Positions 21,601 to 33,790 are shown, counted from the stretch's first letter. The stretch: DNA of 64,000 nt from Mesostigma viride (GCA_009746045.1 RPFO01000034.1:1521786-1585785), one strand, 5' to 3'. The notes: a model not told the origin generated them from the sequence alone. A program made the numbers and translations.

Positions 21601-24600
21601 AAAGCGTTTTGGCCATGGTTTTCATGTTTGTGGCGTTTGCCTCCGGGTGTTATGGAAAAGTAGAGTGTTGAGGTCTCAAGCTTCAGAGTGTCATAGAGAC
21701 TTCCGGGCTGATGGCAATGCACGGTATTATTTTCTTCCTAGTACATGTTCTTTAGTGTTAAAGATGATAACAAGTAAACTACGTGTGCATCCATAAGTGG
21801 TTTGAGAAACTTGATCTCAGGAGGTTGGAAAAACTGGCAGCTGATGCCTGTGTTCATAAAAAAAAAAAAAGATCCAATATTTATCTTTGTGCGAGGCTAA
21901 AACGCGTGGTTCAGAAACCTAATGGGACAGATTTTAAAATCTGTGCAGTGTTGCTAGTGGGAAAAAAGGTCATTTGTATACAATTTTTTGTCTTGTGCAC
22001 AGCATGTGGCTGTGGTGCGTGAACCAGCAAAGAAACCATGATGTTATGTGCCAGCCATATTGAAGAAAGAGCAGTGTGGAAGTGGATGCTTGGTAGGGCA
22101 GGTGCATGTCGCAAAACCCTGTTTGTGCTGGTATGCATGCATGCTCAGCCAAACGGTTTGCAGAGCGCGGGTGGCACCCTGGGTGCTGCGCGGTTCCGGA
22201 GGGATCGACGCGGTGGGTGGGAACATCGCACGCATCAACTGGACCAGGCCGGCACGCAACGCGGACGATTGGGAGGGATGTTGGTGGGCGAAGAGATACA
22301 AATGGGGGTGCGGAGAGTGGAGAGCACAGGGCGTGGGTGTGGTTGGCTGCTACATCGCTGGTTCTTACGCATCATGATCTATGTCTAAGGATCTAAGGAT
22401 AGCGATGACTTGGTTTTTCCAGATGCAATGTCCCTGGAGTCAACAATTGGGCTTACCAAAAAAAAAAAGATCCAGCCAGCTTGTCTCTTGCAGCTCTCTC
22501 GGTCTAGTCTATCCAAACACGTTGGTTTTGCCCGTGCGGCATCGCGAGCGACCGTGGTTGGGTGCGACAAACCTGTGTGGATGCCCGTTGCGAGGTTGTG
22601 TGGGTTCGGTGCTGGCTACTTGCAGTGGCGCTGTGGGAACAGCAGGGAGGCAAAGGAAGAGGACCTGGACGTGCAGCAAAGACCCACAAAGTGGTTGGTG
22701 ACGCTGGCGTCAGAGAGATGCGGCTGATGTTGGCGTGTGCAAGTGCAGCGGTGCAGCGACACAGATGGAGGCGTGGCTGGATGGAGGCACGGTGGGAGGG
22801 GCAGAGAAGAGCGGGCGGTTGATAGTGTTGAACTTGATGCGGAGTGGGGTCGATGGGAAATACCAAGCGGGAGATGTATTCCGGCGTGCACAAAGTTTAT
22901 CAGGTTTTGGCGAAGCAGCAGAGCATGTGGGAAGGCGGGATGCGCGGTTGGTGGGGCTCGGCAGTGGAAATTTGATGGCAATTTGCAGTCACATAGCTCG
23001 TAAGGGGTGATGAGGTAGTGTGACACCAGGCTCGCGTTGGAGTTGTTTGTTTGCTGTTCGACTTGGATGGCGGGTAGGGCGGCCTGCACAGCAGCGTGGC
23101 TAGGGCGGCCTGCACAACGGCGCGTCTTCTTGGAAAACCCTGCGTGCGCTTCTTGCTGCTTGCTGCACGACAATCGCATCATCACAGTCGTCTGCTGCCG
23201 AGGGACACGTGTGCTTGCAATCGAACCGCCGTGTTCGAATGGTCGTGGGAGCGTCCGTGCGCAAGCATCCTTTGCGCTCGTCCATCTGCAAAGCGAGGCT
23301 GCACTAGGTAACCCGCTCAGGTCTACAATCTCCAAGCGTGTTAACAAAGCGTTTTGGCCATGGTTTTCATGTTTGTGGCGTTTGCCTCCGGGTGTTATAG
23401 AAAAGTAGCGTGTTGAGGTCTCAAGCTTCAGAGTGTCATAGAGACTTCCGGGCTGATGGCAATGCACGGTGTTACTTTCTTCCTAGTACATGTTCTTTAG
23501 TGCTAAAGATGATAACAAGTAAACTATGTGTGCATCCATAAGTGGTTTGAGAAACTTGATCTCAGGAGGTTGGAAAAACTGGTTGCTGATGCCTGTGTTC
23601 ATTTTTTCTTTATAAATCCAATATTTATCTTTGTTCGAGGCTAAAACGCGTTGGTTCAGAAACCTAATGGGACAGATTTTAAAATCTGTGCAGTGTTGCT
23701 AGTGGGAAAAAAGGTCATTTGTATACAATTTTTTGTCTTGTGCACAGCATGTGGCTGTGGTGCGTGAACCAGCAAAGAAACCATGATGTCATGTGCCAGC
23801 CATATTGAAGAAAGAGCAGTGTGGAAGTGGATGCTTGGTAGGGCAGGTGCATGTCGCAAAACCCTGTTTGTGCTGGTATGCATGCATGCTCAGCCAAACG
23901 GTTTGCAGAGCGCGGGTGGCACCCTGGGTGCTGCGCGGTTCCGGAGGGATTGGCGCGGTGGGTGGGAACATCGTACGCATCAACTGGACCAGGCCGGCAC
24001 GCAACGCGGACGATTGGGAGGGATGTTGGTGGGCGAAGAGATACAAATGGGGGTGCGGAGAACGGAGAACACAGGGCGTGGATGTGGTTGGCTGCTACAT
24101 CGCTGGTTCTTACGCATCATGATCTATGTCTAAGGATAGCGATGACTTGGTTTTTCCAGATGCAGTGTCCCTGGAGTCGACAATTGGGCGTACCAAAAAA
24201 AAAATCCAGCCAGCTTGTCTCTTGCAGCTCTCTCGGTCTAGTCTATCCAAACACGTTGGTTTTGCCCGTGCGGCATCGCGAGCGACCGTGGTTGGGTGCG
24301 ACAAACCTGTGTGGATGCCCGTTGCGAGGTTGTGTGGGTTCGGTGCTGGCTACTTGCAGTGGCGCTGTGGGAACAGCAGGGAGGCAAAGGAAGAGGACCT
24401 GGACGTGCAGCAAAGACCCACAAAGTGGTTGGTGACGCTGGCGTCAGAGAGATGCGGCTGATGTTGGTGTGTGCAAGTGCAGCGGTGCAGCGACACAGAT
24501 GGAGGCGTGGCTGGATGGAGGCACGGTGGGAGGGGCAGAGAAGAGCGGGCGGTTGATAGTGTTGAACTTGATGCGGAGTGGGGTCGATGGGAAATACCAA

Positions 24601-27119
24601 GCGGGAGATGTATTCCGGCGTGCACAAAGTTCATCAGGTGTTGGCGAAGCAGCAGAGCATGTGGGAAGGCGGGATGCGCGGTTGGTGGGGCTCGGCAGTG
24701 GAACTTTGATGGCAATTTGCAGTCACATAGCTCGTAAGGGGTGATGAGGTAGTGTGACACCAGGCTCGCGTTGGAGTTGTTTGTTTGCTGTTCGACTTGG
24801 ATGGCGGGTAGGGCGGCCTGCACAGCAGCGTGGCTAGGGCGGCCTGCACAACGGCGCGTCTTCTTGGAAAACCCTGCGTGCGCTTCTTGCTGCTTGCTGC
24901 ACGACAATTGCATCATCACAGTCGTCTGCTGCCGCGGGACACGTGTGCCTGCAATCAAACCGCGGTGTGAGAATGGTCGTGGGAGCGTCCGTGCGCGAGC
25001 ATCCTTTGCGCTTGTCCATCTGCAAAGCGAGGCTGCACTAGGTAACCCGCTCAGGTCTACAATCTCCAAGCGTGTTAACAAAGCGTTTTGGCCATGGTTT
25101 TCATGTTTGGGGCGTTTGCCTCCGGGTGTTATGGAAAAGTAGAGTGTTGAGGTCTCAAGCTTCAGAGTGTCATAGAGACTTCCGGGCTGATGGCAATGCA
25201 CGGTATTATTTTCTTCCTAGTACATGTTCTTTAGTGTTAAAGATGATAACAAGTAAACTATGTGTGCATCCATAAGTGGTTTGAGAAACTTGATCTCAGG
25301 AGGTTGGAAAAACTGGTAGCTGATGCCCGTGTCCATTAAAAAAAATAAATCCAATATTTATCTTTGTGCGAGGCTAAAACGTGTTGGTTCAGAAACCTAA
25401 TGGGACAGATTTTAAAAATCTGTGCAGTGTTGCTAGTGGGAAAAAAGGTCATTTGTATACAATTTTTTGTCTTGTGCACAGCATGTGGCTGTGGTGCGTG
25501 AACCAGCAAAGAAACCATGATGTTATGTGCCAGCCGTATTGAAGAAAGAGCAGTGTGGAAGTGGATGCTTGCTAGGGCAGGTGCATGTCGCAAAACCCTG
25601 TTTGTGCTGGTATGCATGCATGCTCAGCCAAACGGTTTGCAGAGCGCGGGTGGCACCCTGGGTGCTGCGCGGTTCCGGAGGGATCGACGCGGTGGGTGGG
25701 AACATCGCATGCATCAACTGGACCAGGCCGGCACGCAACGCGGACGATTGGGAGGGATGTTGGTGGGCGAAGAGATACAAAGGGTGGTGCGGAGAACGGA
25801 GAACACAGGGCGTGGATGTGCTTTGGTGCTACATCGCTGGTTCTTACGCATCATGATCTATGTCTAAGGATCTAAGGATAGCGATGACTTGGTTTTTCCA
25901 GATGCAGTGTCCCTGGAGTCGACAATTGGGCTTACCAAAAAAAAAAAAAAAATCCAGCCAGCTTGTCTCTTGCAGTTCTCCCGGTCTAGTCTATCCAAAC
26001 ACGTTGGTTTTGCCTGTGCGGCATCGTAAGCGACCGTGGTTGGGTGCGACAAACCTGTGTGGATGCCCGTTGCGAGGTTGCGTGGGTTCGGTGCTGGCTA
26101 CTTGCAGTGGCGCTGTGGGAACAGCAGGGAGGCAAAGGAAGAGGACCTGGACGTGCAGCAAAGACCCACAAAAGTGGTTGGTGACGCTGGCGTCAGAGAG
26201 ATGCGGCTGATGTTGGTGTGCGCAAGTGCAGAGGAGCAGCAACACAGATGGAGGCGTGGCTGGATGGAGGCATGGTGGGAGGGGCAGAGAAGAGCGGGCG
26301 GTTGCTAGTGTTGAACTTGATGCGGAGTGGGGTCGATGGGAAATACCAAGCGGGAGATGTATTCCGGCGTGCACAAAGTTCATCAGGTGTTGGCGAAGCA
26401 GCAGAGCATGTGGGAAGGCGGGATGCGCGGTTGGTGGGGCTCGGCAGTGGAACTTTGATGGCAATTTGCAGTCACATAGCTCGTAAGGGGTGATGAGGTA
26501 GTGTGACACCAGGCTCGCGTTGGAGTTGTTTGTTTGCTGTTCGACATGGATGGCGGGTAGGGCGGCCTGCACAGCAGCGTGGCTAGGGCGGACCGCACAA
26601 CGGCGCGTCTTCTTGGAAAACCCTGCGTGCGCTTCTTGCTGCTTGCTGCACGACAATCGCATAATCACAGTCGTCTGCTGCCGAGGGACACGCGTGCTTG
26701 CAATCGAACCGCGGTGTGAGAATGGTCGTGGGAGCGTCCGTGCGCGAGCATCCTTTGCGCTTGTCCATCTGCAAAGCGAGGCTGCACTAGGTAACCCGCT
26801 CAGGTCTACAATCTCCAAGCGTGTTAACAAAGCGTTTTGGCCATGGTTTTCATGTTTGGGGCGTTTGCCTCCGGGTGTTATGGAGGAGTAGCGTGTTGAG
26901 GTCTCAAGCTTCAGAGTATCATATAGACTTCCGGCACTTCTGTTATGTCCTTACTTGTCCATGTTCTTTGTCAACGAAGTGTTAGAGAACAGAACAAGTA
27001 AATTACTTTGTGTGCATTTATAAGTGGGTGAAGGAAATTGATTTCAGTAATTTGTTGTTGCTGGCAGGTGATGCCTGTGATCAATTTTAAAATTAATTTT
27101 ATCATTTTCTTTTAAAAAT

Positions 27120-27151
<32 letters not shown>

Positions 27152-27434
27152 CTCTAAATTCATCTTGCGACTTTTTATTTTGACTTTTTTTAATAATAGG
27201 ACAACGCTTAAACGCTTGGGTTAATTAACCCCATAATCTAATTGATTTTAAAATTTGTGTAGTATTTAAAGAAACTCCCCTTTTACTGTATTACTAGTGA
27301 AAGAAAATTTTTTTTTCCCCCCCATTTGCACAGCATGTGCCCATGGTGCTTGTTCCACCCAAAAAACTATGGTACCATGTGCCAGCAATATTGAAGAAAG
27401 GGCAGTGCGGAAGTGGATGCTTGGTAGGGCTGGT
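18625..27434. repeat. Homogeneous satellite core: five 1.73-1.85-kb units, dimeric higher-order repeat
   Basis: Units start at 18,625, 20,370, 22,104, 23,849 and 25,583; the next M1 is at 27,435. Unit lengths alternate 1745, 1734, 1745, 1734, and the fifth is 1852. Units 1, 3 and 5 share GGATCGACGCGG and a duplicated CTAAGGAT; units 2 and 4 share GGATTGGCGCGG and a single CTAAGGAT. The true period is therefore a 3,479-bp dimer, seen identically three times. Each monomer contains A-runs, M1-M2-M3 blocks and an inner short duplication (GGGCGGCCTGCACA). A minus-strand frame of about 280-320 codons recurs in every unit (for example 19,029-19,988 and 20,871-21,722), but it has no recognisable domain and is more easily explained by unit identity. 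Confidence 0.95.
27121..27148. repeat. Poly-C run
   Basis: About 28 consecutive C in the 3' part of the fifth core unit. Together with AT-rich flanks it accounts for that unit's extra length. Confidence 0.95.
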
Positions 27435-29450
27435 GCATGTCGCAAAACCTTGTTTGTGCTGGTATGCATGCATGCTCAGCCAAACGGTTTGCAGAGCGCG
27501 GGTGCCACCCTGGATGCTGCGCGGTTCCGGAGGGATCGACGCGGTGGGTGGGAACATCGCATGCATCAACTGGACCAGGCCGGCACGCAGCGAGGACAAG
27601 TAGGAGGGATGTTGGTGGGCGAAGAGATACAAATGGGGTGCGAATATTGGACAGGGCATCATACCTGGTGGATTACTCAGGTGCTGCTGCGATCTGTGTT
27701 ATGTCACGTTTCAATTCCCTGGGTAGGCATCATCTGCAACATGTATCCAGATTGTGGGTTTCTTGTTGCTTTCCCAAACAATGCCTCCATGGCGGTGAAA
27801 CTGTAGCTGTTGTGTTGTGGTAGGGAAGAAAAGGCACATTGGTCTGCCCGTGTGGCATATCGTGGCGACTGTGGTTGGGTGCGACAAACCTGTGTGGGTG
27901 TTGCGAGGTTGTGCAGATGTCAGCACTGTCCAGTTGCAGCTGCGGTCTGTAGCATCCTGGCATCGTGTACACATGTGTGGATCTGTCATCCCGTCGGAAG
28001 ATTGGCGGTCGGGACTATGACGCGGCTGAATATGACGCAGGCCTTTGGTTGATGAAATGGCATATGTTGGCGGCTCGACTAGAGAGATTGCGGCTTGGAA
28101 AAATCTATGGGACTTGGGAGGGAGGAAAGGAGTCAACAAAACGGGCATCTGCAATTGCATTCAAACGGCAGCAGGCAGGACGGGAGATTGAGGTCAAAGT
28201 AAAGAGCAAGGTCCAGGTGACAAATTTATTATGTTTTCGCCAAGCGGCTTGTAAATGGTTGGGCGTCATGAGTGACATGTGGATGGATTTCAGTCGCAGG
28301 AGCATAGTGAAAATGGTGAGGTGGTCTGAAGACATTTGGTTGGTTATATGCCTGTGAGGGGATGGAAGAACAAAGTCAATACGCTCGTTTGGTCCAGGAG
28401 TGCTGGCTTGAGCGTGGGAGCCGTGCGGTGGTTAGGGCGGCCGGCATGGCAGTGTATCTGCTTGGAAAACCCTGCGTGCGCTTTTTGCCGGTGCTTGCTG
28501 CACGACAATCGCGTCATTGCAGTCCGGCCTCTGCCTTCACACCAGCAAGTGTGCCTACATGAACTCGGGGTGGGGTCGTCATGCTGAGTTGCATGCTGCA
28601 CAAGGGCAAGGGGGCCGCAATCAGCCGATTTTGATACATCTGAGACGAGTCTGCACCATCCTGGGTGGATCTCCTGGCATTCATGCTGTTTCCTGAGCGA
28701 GGGCGCACCGAAAAATCCTTCAGGCTTGTTTCCAGGCAACAGGCAAGTATAATATTAGCTTGTTTTGCCGGTTTCATGGTGTGGGTTAAGAACACCTATA
28801 GCGTATGCCTTTCCCTGACACTAGATACAGCATATGCCCTAATCCTTACCATCTTGGCCTATCAACAGTATTTACTGTGTGATTGTTCTTTAGTTGGATT
28901 TATATCAACATAAAGCTCGTAAACAGTGGTTAAGAGCCTCCAGTAGTTTCTCGTTAAGTAGCTTTATCTGTGTTGTTTATAGCCATTGCACGCCTAATCA
29001 TGTGCGATGGGGTTTGTGTGATATAGCCAAATGGTGGGTGGGTAGAACATATAGATACCCTGTGTATTTGTTGGTAACAGGATGCTTATCTTTCCTGGGA
29101 CGTAATTTTGTGCTTATTCGATGATAGGATTGATCAGGATTGTGGAATGATGTTTGAGAATGTCCGAGTCACATTTAAAGCGATGATGCTGTGTAAGGTG
29201 CTTCTAGGGCAGGTATAGGTTGCAAAGGTGCATGTTGCAAAACCTTGTTGTGCTGGTGTGCATGCATGCTCAGCCATATGGTTGTGTAGAGGGTCAATAG
29301 CTGCCCTTGGCGATTCCTGAGGATGCTGTTCGGCCCAGGTCGGAAAAGCGCAAGTCGCCCATGTCAGGATTCGTTTGTGTAGGTGTTGTGCATAGGAATC
29401 TGTGAGTGCGAGGATGCAGTAAACTGGGAAGTGGGGTCTAGTCTAGCAAA
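27435..29450. repeat. Diverged satellite units on the right flank
   Basis: M1 is at 27,435, M2 near 27,880, M3 near 28,455, and a further M1 near 29,229. The first about 200 bp after 27,435 are core-like; the rest is strongly diverged, mirroring the left flank. Open frames such as 27,965-28,357 have no visible domain. Confidence 0.75.
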
Positions 29451-29685
29451 TCTAATTCGCTACTAAAGTAGTTTGTCACCCTCTCGCTAACCTTTTTTTT
29501 TATTTTTGCTGTTTGTGGAAACTTTTTTTTTTCCAAGTTACTGACTTGAAGTTCGGCTTGCACGCGTGATGATGTATTGGGTTTTGGGGCTCATTGCATG
29601 CTGTTTAGGGCATGGTGCTGGGATACACAGTTGGCATTAGCGAACGTCGGGCTGCGAGCAACGGACCACACATTCATCGTGAGGT

Positions 29686-29990
29686 TATGACCACGCGGGT
29701 GACATGCGCACTACATGGGGACTGCACGGCCACGCGGGTGACATGGGGGCCGCCCGGCCAGGCGCTCGACATGGGGACTGCACGGCCACATGCGCGACAT
29801 GGGGACGGCACGGCTGCATGCTGCTCATGGGGACGGCATGGCCACGCGTGTGACATCGGGGCGGCACGGCCACGTACTCTACATGGGGACGTCACGGCCA
29901 CGCGCACGACATTGGGCGGCACAGCCACGCGCGCCACATGGGGACGGCACGGCCACGCGCTCGACATGGGGACGGCACGCGACTACTGAG
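29686..29990. repeat. 28-bp GC-rich minisatellite, about 10 copies
   Basis: The unit is close to CATGGGGACGGCACGGCCAC followed by GCGCGCGA, with variable last bases. Starts step by 28 bp (for example 29,714 and 29,742). Open frames on both strands follow from the repeat. Confidence 0.85.
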
Positions 29991-30187
29991 GGACCAGCGG
30001 CGCTCGTTGGGGGACAAGGTGGCAGTGTGGCGGTCGCAACAAACAAGGATGTGGCATTCACGCGGCTTTTGTCATCGCAGCCTTGTGGACCGTTATGATG
30101 CAGTAAGTAAGAGTCTGGCATGTTCTTAAGCCTCAGACATATAGTCCTTTGCTTGGCTACACATTTCCATCTCCAACAATATATGTC

Positions 30188-30770
30188 TATTTCTAATGTC
30201 CGCGGCTACACATCCACCTCCATTCATGTCCATCATCCTGAACGACTTGACGTTTCTAATGTCCGCGGCTACACATCCACCTCCATTCATGTCCATCATC
30301 CTGAACGACTCGACATTTCTCATGTCCGCGGCTACACATCCACCTCCATTCATGCCCATCATCCTGAACGACTTGACATTTCTAATGTCCGCGGCTACAC
30401 ATCCACCTCCATTCATGTCCATCATCCTGAACAACTTGACATTTCTAATGATTTCTAATGTCCGCGGCTACACATCCACCTCCATTCATGTCCATCATCC
30501 TGAACGACTTGACATTTCTAATGTCCGCGGCTACACATCCACCTCCATTCATGTCCATCATCCTGAATGACTTGACATTTCTAATGTCCGCGGCTACATA
30601 TCCACCTCCATTCATGTCCATCATCCTGAACGACTTGACATTTCTAATGTCCGCGGCTACACATCCACCTCCATTCATGTCCATCATCCTGAACGACTCG
30701 ACATTTCTAATGTCCGCGGCTACACATCCACCTCCCTTCATGTCCATCATCCTGAACGACCCGACAAACG
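30188..30770. repeat. 63-bp minisatellite, nine copies
   Basis: Copies start near 30,192, 30,255, 30,318, 30,381, 30,454, 30,517, 30,580, 30,643 and 30,706. A 10-bp insertion (CTAATGATTT type) follows the fourth. The unit includes TCTAATGTCCGCGGCTACAC and CCATCATCCTGAACGACTTG. Because 63 is divisible by 3, frames stay open across the array in several phases. No start context or flanking coding sequence suggests a real protein. Confidence 0.95.
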
Positions 30771-31601
30771 CGGATAGGATAACAGCAGGCTTGAGCTACC
30801 ATGGGCCGGTTTCTTCCAGATTTCTGGCCTGCGCTGGTTGTTTCTTTGATGTGTGTCTCACCTTATACTGTCTGGCGTCAGGGCCTGAATGTTGCTGGTA
30901 TGAAAATCTTTTTTTTTTTTTTTGCCTGTGCCAATGATAGTTGCAGTGCAGCGAATTAAGTAATTAATTGACATGTAACTGTGTCACGTGTGGTGAAGAT
31001 TGGCATGTAAATCAGTGGGTTATGCCTGTTTGGATTACTGATGCATTGTGCACGATTGCTTTCGTGTACCTGATTATCTGGTCTCCTGGCAGGTGAAGGT
31101 CATGCTGGCATCCGGCGCGGTGGATTAACAAAGATTTGTCCAGGGCATATGTACTATGGGCCTTCATCACCAGGGGCTCAATGAAGCATCAGCTGGTTGC
31201 TGTTGCTTGCAATTTGGAGTTACCGGCCAAGTTCTGTTCAAGATTGTGTTGCAAAAGCCACCATGAGAGCAGCTACTGACTTGGGTGCCTAGTAATATCC
31301 ATCCTTAGGTTTTCCCCTGGGCTAGCCAGGTTTTCCCTAAGGCAAGCAGTGAGCTGGCTCTGATCCAATCTCCATGGTGGCTTTGTACATTTGCGGATTT
31401 GATGTATATCTGCAATGATAATTGAAATATAACATTTGAGCGTTGTACTCTGGACATTGCAGAACATTTGGCATGCACTTCACGAAATGATTCAGGACGG
31501 TCCCAAATTTTGTCACTCCAAAAAATTCGCGCCGACGGTACTTCCGGACCGTGAATTAAATGGTGGTGCACAATGCGAGCACCTCTGGCGGAGGTGGCCA
31601 T
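30771..31601. other. No gene recognised
   Basis: Mixed AT-rich sequence with a T15-type run near 30,908. No RNA gene or domain found. Confidence 0.5.
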
Positions 31602-31627
31602 TAATTAATTAATTAATTAATTAATTA
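31602..31627. repeat. (TTAA)n microsatellite
   Basis: A short pure TTAA/TAAT tract of the type that forms the tails of retrotransposon copies in this region. Confidence 0.8.
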
Positions 31628-31794
31628 GGAACATAACTCCTATTGTCCTATTGTCCTATTGTCCTATTGGAGACGTCCGTCCTATTGTCAGCAAAATTTG
31701 GTGCGAGAGGTCCCCAGTTCGATTCAGGTCGGATTCATTTGTAGATCGCGTTTTCCGCGTTTTCCGCGGCCCGGCACTGAACGCAAAGGTTTTC

Positions 31795-31908
31795 ACCTTT
31801 GCGGAGTGTCTGATCAGAATAACTCCGTTGGGAGTAAATGTAGCACATATCCCAGAGAGGGGCATATGGCTTTTAATACATTCTAAGCTACTTCCTGCAA
31901 GGGTGGCA
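31795..31908 (-). mobile_element. Retrotransposon 3' end fragment
   Basis: The reverse complement matches 39,300-39,402 at roughly 90 percent by eye, including GGAAGTAGCTTAGAATGTAT and the 3' hairpin CTCCCAACGGAG (minus-strand read of 31,834-31,823). It has lost any tail. Confidence 0.65.
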
Positions 31909-31921
31909 ATGTAAACGACAC

Positions 31922-33127
31922 TTGCTCGAGGTGCACCAGGGCACCTGCACCCCCATGATCAATCAAGCTGTACCCAGCGAAGGGGGAGCCTGTCATGGTG
32001 GGGGAAGATCGGCGTGGCTATACACAAGCTGCCCACTGCAGACCGGCGTCTGGCAGGGTTGCGTCCTGTCGCCGTACCTGTTTATTATTGTAGTGGATTA
32101 TGTTATGCGCCAGGCACGTGCTCGCTTTGCTAGCATTGCAGGCCGTGCCCCTGGCCTAGCGATCACGAACGAGCTTGGGGAAGGGGGGCCGACTAACAAG
32201 CAGAATTTACTAGCTGACCTCATTTATGCCGACGACATCACGCTCATCGAGAAGCCGGAGTCTGCCCAACTTTGGCTGGACTGCCTGGCGCTCGAGGCTC
32301 GGGCGGTTGGTCTAGAAATCAGCCCCAAAACGGAGGCCCTGGCCCTCGGCATGGCAGGGCCCCCACCCACACTCCGCCTCTTAGACGATGCCGAGGTCAA
32401 CTACCCTACTTCAGGCCGCTTCAAGCTGCTCGGCAGTTGGCTTCCCGACTGCGAGGACGACATGACGACACGGATCGGCATGGCGTGGGCGCACCTCCAT
32501 GACCACCGCCGCTGGTGGAGCAACCCCGCCCTACCCCGGATCGTCAAGCGTGACCTCTTCAAGGTCGTCATTCTGACGATCCTGACCTACGGCGCCGAGA
32601 CGTGGACACTGATGCAGGAGCTGGAGCAACGACTCGACGGCGCCGTCACCAAGATGCTGCGCAAGGCCCTTAACATCCCCTTTGGTTTGCACATTAGTAA
32701 TGAGGATTTGTACGCTGATTTGCCCTATGTTTCCCACATTATTAGGCACAGGCGCCTGGGCCTAGCCGGGCACCTGGCCCGCACAGATCAGGTAGATACA
32801 TCAGATAGACTAGCTGGCACCAAGCCCGCCCAGCCTGGGCGATATGTCCTCACCTGGCGTGCCCCCGGCCGCGCGCGGCAGGGCCGCCACCCGTGGACTT
32901 TTCGTGATAGACTCGGCATGGACATGTGCTACACTAGACGTGACGGGCTCACCCCCGGGCAGCCTCCTGGTTTGTCTGTAATATGGAGGCAGATGGTGCG
33001 CAAGGATAGATGGCAAGTAGTGATGAAGGAGACCACCCCCAAGCCTGTGGGGGCTCCGCGTGTGACCAAGTATGGCATTCATAGCGATTCGGGCCGCGGT
33101 GCCCACACCCCTGTAACTAGGACCTAG
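31922..33127 (+). pseudogene. 5'-truncated RTE-like non-LTR reverse transcriptase
   Basis: The 401-codon frame holds the second half of a reverse transcriptase: QGCVLSPYLF at about 45-54, catalytic YADD at 102-105, KTEAL at about 136-140, and the thumb-like FKLLGSWL. It also has the downstream domain typical of RTE-like elements (ILTYGAETWTL, then LDGAVTKMLRKALNI, then RHRRLGLAGHLART). The endonuclease and the RT motif with the first catalytic Asp are absent, and the N-terminal about 25 residues look like unrelated flank. The frame ends just before a 3' UTR and (ATTA)n tail at 33,206-33,231. It is a dead-on-arrival copy and cannot transpose alone. A close relative is at 40,589-41,818. Confidence 0.85.
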
Positions 33128-33205
33128 ATAGCTTATACCATCCATTCCATCCCCTGTTCCGCTCCCACTGAGGGCTTATGCTCACGTGACGCAGTCACGT
33201 GTCTA

Positions 33206-33231
33206 TTAATTAATTAATTAATTAATTAATA
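33206..33231. repeat. (ATTA)n retrotransposon tail
   Basis: Pure tetranucleotide run directly after the 3' UTR of the RT fragment ending at 33,127. Confidence 0.7.
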
Positions 33232-33360
33232 CACAAGCTAGGCATGGCTTCTCATCAGAGAGTGGCTCTCTGCATAGGCAGGGCTGAGCGCTAATTCAGC
33301 ATCCATGGGGGGTGCCAATGTAGATAGATTAGACCGGTAGGAATGTTTGCACCCATCCAC

Positions 33361-33507
33361 CCATCCATCGGGGTTAATGCTCCGTGACTCCCCAACGGGA
33401 GCACGAGTCTAATTAATTAATTAATTAATGGGGGGTGCATTATAATAATTAACTAATTAGACACGTGCTCCCGTTGGGGAGTCACGGAGCATTATCCCCG
33501 ATGGATG
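33361..33507. repeat. Inverted repeat made by two tail-to-tail retrotransposon ends
   Basis: The arms 33,361-33,418 and 33,450-33,507 are near-perfect reverse complements, starting CCATCCATCGGGGTTAATGC and including the hairpin CTCCCCAACGGGAG (33,388-33,401 and 33,468-33,481). They are separated by about 30 bp of AT-rich tail sequence. Each arm is the 3' end of one retrotransposon family copy. Confidence 0.8.
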
Positions 33508-33538
33508 GATTAAAAAATTAAATTAAATTATAACATGC

Positions 33539-33790
33539 CTCCGTGGGGAGGTCATGTAGCACATATTCCATGATGGATGGGGTGGAGGAAGCCGCGTGAT
33601 CGAACTATCCTAACTCTAAGCTATCTAGAAAATCCTAACTGCACTACTCATCAAAACGCCTCCTCCGCTTGGGGGGAGGTGGCTTGCCCACAGGGTCGGG
33701 CGTGTGTGCCTTGACAATCTTCTTCCACCGCGTCTTGTCCTGCATGGCAGTCCAAAGACGGGAGAGAGAGTGGATGCGATGGATGGATGG
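33539..33790 (-). mobile_element. Retrotransposon 3' fragment, second subfamily
   Basis: The reverse complement aligns with 38,680-38,930, sharing TTGGACTGCCATGCA and AGGATTTTCTAGA. It carries the 3' hairpin as CTCCGTGGGGAG on the plus strand (33,539-33,550), followed by an (AATTT)-rich tail. The encoded end (HTPAPVGKP in the intact relative) is frame-broken here. Confidence 0.6.

Noticed and set aside
20049-26891. Many plus-strand frames of 60-200 codons repeated in each satellite unit
   Set aside because: Overlapping frames on both strands, no domains, explained by unit identity.
29612-30098. Cys/Arg/His-rich frames over the 28-bp repeat
   Set aside because: Period-28 DNA read in rotating phases; not conserved protein.
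30188-30770. CRISPR-like array
   Set aside because: The units are contiguous with no unique spacers; a minisatellite in eukaryotic DNA.
31700-31745. tRNA-like T-loop (AGTTCGATTCAGG)
   Set aside because: Arms flanking the TTCGATTC word are not complementary and no D-arm, anticodon arm or acceptor stem could be built; at most a degraded tRNA-derived fragment.
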